Translations under genes and position numbers: made by a program
Shown here: positions 63,839 through 64,000 of the stretch, in pieces
Layout of the letters: each line of letters begins with the position of its first letter
Numbering within the stretch: the first letter of the stretch is position 1
The notes under the pieces: model-generated
The model's input: the letters and a program-made list of their open reading frames with translations, nothing else
Told to the model about the DNA's origin: nothing
Databases searched by the model: none
Source: GYS-P2D sp964489125
GTDB lineage: Bacteria > Bacteroidota > Bacteroidia > Chitinophagales > Saprospiraceae
Assembly: GCA_964489125.1 (NCBI GenBank)
Contig: CAZAXY010000001.1
Coordinates: 38,556-102,555 of the forward strand
Length of the DNA stretch: 64,000 bases
Direction of reading: 5' to 3'

Positions 63839-64000
63839 TTATAGAGGTCAATTACCGGCTCACAATATTACAGGATTTAGAGAAATTATAATGGCATGAT
63901 AGGCGACACAAATAAAAAACCCCGAGCATAAACTCAGGGTTGATAGGTTTTAACAGTTGCAGCGTTATGCGTGCGATAATAAAGTTAGCTTTATTTTTGC
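63839..64000. other. Right-edge intergenic sequence
   Basis: Apart from the terminator hairpin at 63914-63941 and a weaker AT-rich hairpin AATAAAG-ttag-CTTTATT (63978-63995), no gene is seen here. Confidence 0.5.
63914..63941 (-). terminator. Rho-independent terminator at the right edge
   Basis: AACCCCGAG (63918-63926) pairs with CTCAGGGTT (63933-63941) with one mismatch, 6-base loop. On the minus strand it is followed by TTTTTTATT (63919-63911), so it should end a minus-strand transcript entering from the right of the window. Confidence 0.65.

Noticed and set aside
1..64000. tRNA, rRNA or CRISPR arrays
   Set aside because: No intergenic region shows T-loop-like GGTTCRANYCC with matching acceptor arms, rRNA-like conserved sequence, or regularly spaced direct repeats. 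A covariance search was not possible.

Overview
The window looks like a chromosome segment of a free-living, aerobic, Gram-negative Bacteroidota, probably in or near the Saprospiria/Cytophagia part of the phylum. The evidence is a PorT-type beta-barrel protein, many SPII lipoproteins, a bifunctional HisB, several TAnnTTTG promoter boxes in place of sigma70 -10 boxes, few Shine-Dalgarno sites, and moderate-to-low GC (about 40% by eye). Assignment below phylum is inference. The window is almost entirely coding. No rRNA, tRNA, CRISPR array, prophage or intact insertion sequence was recognised.

Layout. 1-4179: 3' part of a histidine operon (hisB-hisH-hisA-hisF-hisIE) with the 5-oxoprolinase gene pxpA attached. 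4186-9682 (minus): a small duplicated-motif membrane protein, a GH113-like secreted hydrolase, a soluble PAS histidine kinase and a MerA-like flavoprotein disulfide reductase. 9902-13303: an ArnT-like glycosyltransferase, the stub of an IS3-type transposase, and pxpB-pxpC. 13296-18847 (minus): trpL-trpE-trpG-trpC-trpF-trpB-trpA, with trpD missing and a readable attenuator in front. 18896-35986: an AsmA-like protein, a fused two-domain peptide ABC ATPase, an amidohydrolase, an SRPBCC protein, a class V aminotransferase, an acyltransferase, an M1 peptidase/membrane protein/MBL hydrolase cluster, an SDR, a TlpA-like lipoprotein, a dicarboxylate symporter, mnmD and a small unlisted lipoprotein. 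36091-46159: mpl, pdhB, a lipoprotein esterase, ychF, an AcpH-like protein, porT, gyrA and a TPR protein ending in a strong terminator. 46264-48779: SGNH hydrolase plus the two TRAP permease subunits. 48870-63838: an arrestin-like protein, a TPR lipoprotein, photolyase, a DAO-type oxidoreductase, a GT-C-like membrane protein, a pseudouridine synthase, an AHSA1 protein, a nucleoid-associated protein, an FGGY kinase, smc and a NarL-type regulator.

The most informative signal is the trp leader. A 15-codon minus-strand ORF (18847-18800) carries three consecutive Trp codons. It is followed by mutually exclusive pairings: a 1:2 hairpin over the Trp codons, a 2:3 antiterminator, and a 12-bp terminator-like hairpin just before trpE. 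This is classical ribosome-mediated attenuation, with a Bacteroidota-type promoter squeezed between the upstream stop codon and the leader ATG. Other points of interest are the absence of trpD from the operon, the split pxpA / pxpBC genes, the IS3 stub flush against a stop codon, a 45-aa lipoprotein overlapping the start of mnmD, and promoter boxes so close to the smc and oxidoreductase ATGs that their mRNAs may be leaderless.
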